DNA from: Chloroflexota bacterium | GTDB lineage: Bacteria; Chloroflexota; Anaerolineae; Anaerolineales; UBA4823 | Direction of reading: 5' to 3' | Assembly (NCBI GenBank): GCA_030636125.1 | Contig: DAOVXM010000173.1 | Coordinates: 1 to 6,114 of the forward strand | Length of the DNA stretch: 6,114 bases | Part shown: piece by piece, positions 1 to 3,444 of the stretch | How the letters are laid out: every line of letters starts with the position of its first letter | Numbering within the stretch: position 1 is the first letter of the stretch | The notes under the pieces: generated by a model | Seen by the model: the letters and a program-made list of their open reading frames with translations, nothing else | Databases searched by the model: none | What the model was told of the DNA's origin: nothing | Made by a program: the position numbers and the translations under genes

Positions 1-490
1 TGCGGCATAAATGGATTAAGAATTTATTTGGGTCAGGAATTTTGTGCCAGACTTGAGGCAAGAAAGTTACCCGCCTCACTCCTTCCCGCAAGATTACGCC
101 ATCAATTCCAGGACGCAGGCACGCCAATAGCTCATCAGGCTCCTCATACTCCAATAGCTGAGGTGGAGTGAGGCGCGAGATTTCAATTATCAGTTCAGAA
201 ACCTCTTCCGGTACCACCGGGGAAAAACGGTAATCTTGCAGCGCTGCCGCTACGGCATGCTCCCTGACGTCTTCTACTAAAGGTTGGTATGCTTCCAAAG
301 CGCCAACACACCCCCGTAGTTCCCCTTTTTTTGTCAAAGTAACAAAGCTTGCACCAGGCTCGTGTAAATTTGGGGATAGCTCTTCAAGCTTTAATTTTTC
401 TAAGGACTTACCACGCACACCATCTTCCAGTGCCTGGCGAGCGAATTCTAACAAAAGCGTCCGCTCTTCATATGTAAGTTGTTCCGCCAT
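1..490 (-). CDS. amrA: AMMECR1-domain protein (AmmeMemoRadiSam system protein A), C-terminus off the window
   Basis: An open minus-strand frame of 163 codons starts at ATG 490 and runs off the left edge, so the last residues are missing. The translation matches the AMMECR1 domain through its length. A GASFVTL strand (residues 46-52) is followed by the family signature LRGCVG (58-63), then DYRFSP (86-91), an acidic IIEIS strand (101-105), LRPGIDGVIL (125-134), and TFLPQVW (142-148) ahead of PDPNKFLIHLC. Family members are about 170-200 residues, so little is lost. In bacteria this protein often sits beside a Memo-like protein and a radical SAM protein (the AmmeMemoRadiSam set). Its biochemical activity is not established, and those partners would lie left of the window if present. 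The ribosome-binding site is weak (GGAAG about 11 nt upstream). A good promoter at 543-571 supports transcription as the first gene leftwards. Family assignment is confident; function is not, and the symbol is the loose one in use for this family. Confidence 0.9.
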   Translation of the reverse strand, partial: MAEQLTYEERTLLLEFARQALEDGVRGKSLEKLKLEELSPNLHEPGASFVTLTKKGELRGCVGALEAYQPLVEDVREHAVAAALQDYRFSPVVPEEVSELIIEISRLTPPQLLEYEEPDELLACLRPGIDGVILREGVRRVTFLPQVWHKIPDPNKFLIHLCR

Positions 491-542
491 TGCAACACCA
501 TCTTCCGGGACTTCTCACCGCAGCCTGAGCAGTTATAAAAAT

Positions 543-571
543 ATCATACATGTCCCTGATAAGTAAGTCAA
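543..571 (-). promoter_or_regulatory. Sigma70-type promoter for the AMMECR1 gene
   Basis: Read on the minus strand, TTGACT (566-571) is followed after exactly 17 nt by TATGAT (543-548). These match the consensus boxes at 5 of 6 positions each, with optimal spacing. Transcription should begin near 536, leaving a leader of about 45 nt before the ATG at 490. The two boxes are the best promoter match I found in the window. Confidence 0.75.
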
Positions 572-602
572 GAGAAATATTTTATTCTAAAAACAAAACC
601 CT

Positions 603-630
603 TTGCAAAACTTGATCTTTCGTGTATACT
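603..630 (+). promoter_or_regulatory. Probable promoter of the rpsF-ssb-rpsR operon
   Basis: TTGCAA (603-608) and TATACT (625-630) are separated by 16 nt in an AT-rich stretch just before the GC-rich rpsF leader. The -10 box is good and the -35 box is only partial. The predicted start near 637 would give a leader of about 90 nt. It is divergent from the AMMECR1 promoter, with only about 30 bp between the two -35 boxes. Confidence 0.6.
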
Positions 631-640
631 TAGCTTTGAA

Positions 641-658
641 GCCACGCCCACGCGTGGC
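641..658 (+). repeat. Short hairpin at the start of the rpsF leader
   Basis: GCCACGC (641-647) and GCGTGGC (652-658) form a perfect 7-bp GC-rich stem with a 4-nt loop. It begins a few bases after the predicted transcription start and is not followed by a T-run, so it is not a simple terminator. It may protect the mRNA 5' end or be an extra element of the S6:S18 leader just downstream. Confidence 0.5.
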
Positions 659-661
659 TGT

Positions 662-719
662 CTTTCCGCTCCCGGCCGGCGCACTCGCCGTCTCCAGGGG
701 CAATCCCGAGGAAAGGAGG
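662..719 (+). promoter_or_regulatory. Candidate S6:S18 autoregulatory leader (S6S18CBM-like) of rpsF
   Basis: A closing stem can form between CTTTCC (662-667) and GGAAAG (710-715). Its 3' arm overlaps the start of the Shine-Dalgarno run AAAGGAGG (712-719, 8 nt before the rpsF ATG). Inside it, 670-675 can pair with 694-700 around a bulged A696, and CGGCG (677-681) pairs with CGCCG (686-690) over a CACT loop. This leaves 701-709 as a 3' bulge containing CCG (706-708). The described S6:S18 motif is a CCG in a bulge flanked by a stem and a hairpin, copying the S6:S18 site on 16S rRNA. Binding of the complex would stabilise the fold and block rpsF translation. I folded this by eye, with no covariance support. 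Confidence 0.65.
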
Positions 720-727
720 CATCCCCC

Positions 728-1009
728 ATGCGTGATTACGAACTTATATTCATTGTCCACCCGGACCTTGACGAGACTGCATTTAACGACATCGTCGAAA
801 GGGTTCAAGGTTGGATTACTGAAGCTGGCGGTGAGATCACTAAGGTTGATCTATGGGGTCAACGCAAGTTGGCTTACCCGATCCGCAAGCAAACCGAAGG
901 GCAATATGTTTTTATTGAAACCAGAATGGAACCTTCGGAAAACGCAGAATTAGAACGCAACCTGGGTTTACTCGAACCCATTATGCGTTACTTGATTGCA
1001 CTCAAATAA
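728..1009 (+). CDS. rpsF: 30S ribosomal protein S6
   Basis: S6 is a small alpha/beta protein that binds the central domain of 16S rRNA as a heterodimer with S18 on the 30S platform. The 93-residue product is a compact S6 without the acidic C-terminal tail of E. coli. It has the YEL...VHPDL first strand (4-14), the hallmark WGQRKLAYPI block (43-52), the QYVFIE strand and the terminal EPIMRYLIALK helix and strand. The ATG at 728 is fixed by a strong AAAGGAGG Shine-Dalgarno sequence 8 nt upstream. It is the first gene of the operon, 44 bp ahead of ssb, and its leader carries a likely S6:S18 feedback element. Nothing is unusual in the protein itself. Confidence 0.98.
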   Translation: MRDYELIFIVHPDLDETAFNDIVERVQGWITEAGGEITKVDLWGQRKLAYPIRKQTEGQYVFIETRMEPSENAELERNLGLLEPIMRYLIALK

Positions 1010-1053
1010 ATCATCAGAGATAACGGTTCTGGTTTTCTTCGAAGGAGTGAGAT

Positions 1054-1449
1054 ATGAGCAGAGGTTTAAATAAGGTCTTGTTAATTGGCCGGCTGGGACG
1101 CAACCCTGAAATGCGCTATACACCCTCCGGACGGCCTGTTACCACCTTCAGTATCGCAACCAGTCGCTCATGGAACACATCGGATGGCGAGCGACGCTCT
1201 GAGACCGAATGGTTCAATATCGTCGCCTGGAGTAGTCTGGCCGAAATTTGCAAACAACTCCTTACTAAAGGACAGCAAGTTTACATTGAGGGGCGATTGC
1301 AGACCCGTCGATGGGAAGACTCGGAAGGCAATAAACACTCCGCAACCGAAGTCGTTGCCAACGAGATGATCATCCTTGGCGAACGTCGCGGTGAGACAGA
1401 ATCAGTAGAAGAAGACCAATCCGATCAGGATGATGAGTTTCCATTTTAA
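1054..1449 (+). CDS. ssb: Single-stranded DNA-binding protein
   Basis: SSB coats single-stranded DNA during replication, repair and recombination and recruits partner enzymes through its C-terminal tip. The 131-residue product has the OB fold, seen as LNKVLLIGRLGRNPEMRYTPSG (5-26), VTTFSIATSRSW, TEWFNIVAW (51-59) and QVYIEGRLQTRRWED. A short acidic linker follows and ends in DDEFPF, the equivalent of the E. coli DDDIPF tip that binds partners. The linker is much shorter than in E. coli SSB (178 residues), so the protein is near the minimal length. AAGGAG at 1042-1047 lies 6 nt before the ATG. Its place between rpsF and rpsR is the classic bacterial arrangement, so it probably shares their transcript. 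Confidence 0.98.
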   Translation: MSRGLNKVLLIGRLGRNPEMRYTPSGRPVTTFSIATSRSWNTSDGERRSETEWFNIVAWSSLAEICKQLLTKGQQVYIEGRLQTRRWEDSEGNKHSATEVVANEMIILGERRGETESVEEDQSDQDDEFPF

Positions 1450-1518
1450 TCGGCAACGATCAAATCTAGGTTCGTTTTAAATATTTCAATAAAACCTACC
1501 AGAAAATTAAAAACAGTT

Positions 1519-1535
1519 ATAGATGTACCATCTAT
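1519..1535. repeat. Dyad symmetry upstream of rpsR
   Basis: ATAGATG (1519-1525) and CATCTAT (1529-1535) are perfect inverted arms around a 3-nt centre, ending 9 nt before the rpsR Shine-Dalgarno GAGGAG. As DNA it could be an operator; as RNA it would be a tight AU-rich hairpin. The rest of the 110-bp ssb-rpsR gap is AT-rich with no convincing promoter or terminator. Confidence 0.4.
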
Positions 1536-1559
1536 TAATCATACGAGGAGTTTTACATA

Positions 1560-1838
1560 GTGAGCGAACAACGTAATACAAGACGACGTCCAGGAGGACG
1601 ACCTACACGACGGCGTTATTACACACGCCCGCGTGTATGTCAGTTCTGCACAGATCACGAAATTACCGTCGACTACAAGAACCCTGACCTTTTACGACGC
1701 TATATCACCGAAGCCGGAAAGATTCGCCCCCGGCGTCAAACTGGCACTTGTGCTAAGCACCAACGTGAATTAGCACGTGCGATCAAGCGCGCTCGCCATC
1801 TGGCATTCTTGCAGTTTGCCGGTGAAGATCTGCGCTAA
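1560..1838 (+). CDS. rpsR: 30S ribosomal protein S18, zinc-binding form
   Basis: S18 pairs with S6 on the 30S platform and contacts 16S rRNA. The 92-residue product has a basic, Arg-rich N-terminal tail ([12 protein letters not shown]), then the S18 core [22 protein letters not shown] (38-59) and the signature [19 protein letters not shown] (61-79). Cys27, Cys30, Cys64 and His67 form a CxxC...CxxH set, which marks the zinc-binding (C+) version rather than the cysteine-free form. Translation starts at GTG 1560, with GAGGAG (1545-1550) 9 nt upstream; no ATG fits better. It lies 110 bp after ssb. The usual next gene, rplI (L9), is not found downstream in this window. Confidence 0.97.
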   Translation: MSEQRNTRRRPGGRPTRRRYYTRPRVCQFCTDHEITVDYKNPDLLRRYITEAGKIRPRRQTGTCAKHQRELARAIKRARHLAFLQFAGEDLR

Positions 1839-1863
1839 ACATTGAATAACTAGATTAAGCCCA

Positions 1864-1961
1864 ACGGGTTATCAGGCATAGCTTGTATGGCCACACTGGT
1901 GATATCCTGCGAACCGGGAGATTAACACCAGCGTGATCGAGGATATCCGCTAGTAGCCCGT
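1864..1961 (+). promoter_or_regulatory. Candidate structured 5' leader RNA of the isomerase gene
   Basis: The 143-bp gap after rpsR contains no gene, but several segments are complementary. An outer helix of 9 pairs, two of them G-U, can form between 1864-1872 and 1953-1961. A small hairpin can form between CATA (1877-1880) and TATG (1886-1889). 1892-1901 pairs with 1926-1935 at 9 of 10 positions, and GATATCCT (1901-1908) pairs perfectly with AGGATATC (1940-1947). The last two helices interleave, which gives a pseudoknot topology, or alternative folds, since they share base 1901. The domain ends 9 nt before the isomerase Shine-Dalgarno at 1971. I recognise no known riboswitch consensus in it. 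The helices come from reading by eye, and some could be chance. Confidence 0.35.
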
Positions 1962-1981
1962 CTGTGCGCCGAGGGCAATAT

Positions 1982-3214
1982 ATGGCAAAAAGCACTCAAG
2001 AAAGACAACCTATCCCCACCAAGAAACATATGGCGCGGCTTGAGCGTGAACAACGCCAGAGACGCATTATCCTGATCGCAATGATCGCCATCCTGGTCAC
2101 CGTCGTGGGGCTTATCGCATATGGCGTTATCTCCGAAGTATTCTTAGAACCCATGCAACCCGTTGCGGTTGTCAATGGTGACGAGATCAGCACCCGTGAC
2201 TTTCAGGCTATGGTTCGCTTTAACCGGCAGCAACTGGTTAATAACGCTCTGAGCACTTTCCAGTTCATGCAGATGTTTCAAGATAGCCCTGAGACACAAG
2301 CCTCTTTTGTAAACCAGTTGAGCCAGATACAGTCTCAATTGAACCCCACCTTGATTGGACAGCAGACTCTCGATCAGATGATCGATGACGTTCTCATCCG
2401 GCAAGAGGCAGTACTTCGAAATATTACAGTCACGGAAGACGAAATAGACCAGGCTATCCAAGAGGCTTTGGGGTACTATCCGGACGGAACACCAACCCCT
2501 ACTCCAACATTACCAACCCTCCCAACCTCTACGCTCTCGGCGCTACAAAAATCTTTACTCCCGCCAACGGCAACACTCACAGCTACCTCGATCCCCACGG
2601 CTACCGCCACGTTAGCGCCCACAGAAACGCCAACCGAGGTGCCCACCATCACGCCTACCTCTTTACCCTCCCTCACTCCAACCGAGTACACCGCTGAGGC
2701 CTATCAAGAACAGTACCAGGAAATCGTGACCAATTTTGAGGAAACCATCGATTTCAACGAAAATGATCTTCGTGCCGTCCTTGAGAGCCAACTATACCGC
2801 CAAAAAGTTCAAGAATCGGTTTTGCAGGAACTAAATATAGCACCGGTAGAAGAACAGGTTTGGGCTCGCCATATCCTGGTAGAGGACGAATCAACCGCGG
2901 ACCTGGTAATTAACAGGCTGGATCATGGAGAAGACTTCTGCGGACTCGCTGCTGAATTCTCCACTGACACCTCTAATAAGGATTCCTGTGGAGACCTGGG
3001 ATGGTTTGGCCGGGGCGTTATGGTTTCCGAATTTGAAGAAGCGGCTTTCTCCCTCGATATCGGTGAGATCAGCAATCCGGTTGAGACACAGTTTGGCTGG
3101 CATATCATCCAGAAATTAGGGCATGAAGAACGCCCACTTTCCAATGCTGAGTACCAGGGTCGACGAGATCAGGGCTTTAACGCTTGGTTGACGGATTTGC
3201 GGGATAATTCCTAG
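1982..3214 (+). CDS. Membrane-anchored parvulin-type peptidyl-prolyl cis-trans isomerase with SurA/PrsA-like N-terminal region
   Basis: This enzyme class speeds prolyl cis-trans isomerisation and acts as a chaperone for exported proteins. The 410-residue product has a basic N-terminus, one membrane segment (about 29-50) with positive residues on its inner side, a SurA_N-like helical region (61-165, beginning VAVVNGDEIS), a Thr/Pro-rich insert (168-235), a second helical segment (236-290), and a parvulin domain. The parvulin domain shows ARHILV (295-300), GDLGWFGRG (337-345), F-EEAAFSL-GEIS-PV (351-367) and FGWHII (371-376). Topology puts the catalytic part outside the membrane. The only two cysteines, Cys320 and Cys336, both lie in the parvulin domain. 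ATG 1982 is preferred because GAGGG (1971-1975) sits 6 nt upstream; the in-frame GTG at 1964 has no such site. No terminator separates it from rpsR, so it may be cotranscribed. Confidence 0.9.
   Translation: MAKSTQERQPIPTKKHMARLEREQRQRRIILIAMIAILVTVVGLIAYGVISEVFLEPMQPVAVVNGDEISTRDFQAMVRFNRQQLVNNALSTFQFMQMFQDSPETQASFVNQLSQIQSQLNPTLIGQQTLDQMIDDVLIRQEAVLRNITVTEDEIDQAIQEALGYYPDGTPTPTPTLPTLPTSTLSALQKSLLPPTATLTATSIPTATATLAPTETPTEVPTITPTSLPSLTPTEYTAEAYQEQYQEIVTNFEETIDFNENDLRAVLESQLYRQKVQESVLQELNIAPVEEQVWARHILVEDESTADLVINRLDHGEDFCGLAAEFSTDTSNKDSCGDLGWFGRGVMVSEFEEAAFSLDIGEISNPVETQFGWHIIQKLGHEERPLSNAEYQGRRDQGFNAWLTDLRDNS
2483..2686 (+). repeat. Low-complexity Thr/Pro-rich coding segment inside the isomerase
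   Basis: Codons for residues 168-235 of the isomerase encode runs such as TPTPTPTLPTLPTSTL and further Thr, Pro, Ala and Ser stretches. The segment is C-rich and A-rich on the plus strand. Such segments act as extended linkers or glycosylation targets in cell-surface proteins. Its antisense strand stays open by chance and encodes a Val/Gly-rich shadow that is not a gene. Confidence 0.8.
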
Positions 3215-3217
3215 ATC

Positions 3218-3355
3218 GTGATCATGGATGATTGGATCATTATCGTCCCTTCTGAGCCAGATTTACCTGTAGACCTGCTAAGTTTTATCTATCAATTCCA
3301 ACAGCAACAGCTTCAACCTACTTTACCATTACCGGAACCAACCCAACCAGAATAG
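3218..3355 (+). CDS. Possible small protein ORF directly after the isomerase stop
   Basis: An open stretch begins at GTG 3218 (45 codons) or ATG 3224 (43 codons) and ends at TAG 3353-3355. It lies in the same frame as the isomerase, beginning one codon after that gene's TAG stop (3212-3214). The ATG product starts MDDWIIIVPSEPDLPV, has a central helix-like LLSFIYQFQQQQLQ, and ends in a Pro-rich tail (PLPEPTQPE). I do not recognise a family, and it has no evident signal peptide or membrane segment. No Shine-Dalgarno sequence precedes either start, so translation would depend on coupling to termination of the isomerase. A short ORF of this length can occur by chance. It lies just upstream of the terminator, as a last operon gene would. 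Confidence 0.35.
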   Translation: MIMDDWIIIVPSEPDLPVDLLSFIYQFQQQQLQPTLPLPEPTQPE

Positions 3356-3387
3356 TATTCCATTTAGGTTATCGAATAGTGAGAAAT

Positions 3388-3429
3388 AAAAAAAGGCTTG
3401 CACAGCTCAGGATCGTGCAAGCCTTTTTT
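3388..3429. terminator. Bidirectional rho-independent terminator
   Basis: GGCTTGCAC (3395-3403) and GTGCAAGCC (3415-3423) form a perfect 9-bp stem with an 11-nt loop. Seven A residues (3388-3394) precede it and six T residues (3424-3429) follow, so each strand has a U-run after the hairpin. It lies 32 bp after the small ORF stop and 15 bp from the stop of the convergent propeller gene, and would end transcription from both sides. Confidence 0.92.
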
Positions 3430-3444
3430 CCAATAACCAGCAAA

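Noticed and set aside
587..953. Open frames on both strands across the rpsF leader and the start of rpsF (603-953 plus, 587-808 minus)
   Set aside because: They overlap the rpsF leader and the well-supported rpsF frame, have no family resemblance, and lack convincing ribosome-binding sites.
1467..1498. TAGGTT/AACCTA inverted repeat after ssb as a possible terminator
   Set aside because: The stem is only 6 bp with a 20-nt loop, and no T-run follows it.
1839..1981. tRNA or other known RNA gene in the gap after rpsR
   Set aside because: No cloverleaf, no T-loop GTTC motif in the right place, and no recognisable SRP, tmRNA or riboswitch consensus. It is kept only as an unassigned structured leader candidate.
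1964..1984. GTG 1964 as the isomerase start
   Set aside because: No Shine-Dalgarno sequence precedes it, whereas ATG 1982 has GAGGG 6 nt upstream, and the six extra residues add no domain.
2476..2691. Minus-strand frame encoding a Val/Gly-rich repetitive protein
   Set aside because: It is the antisense reading of the Thr/Pro-rich segment of the isomerase; the repetitiveness is inherited from that coding sequence.
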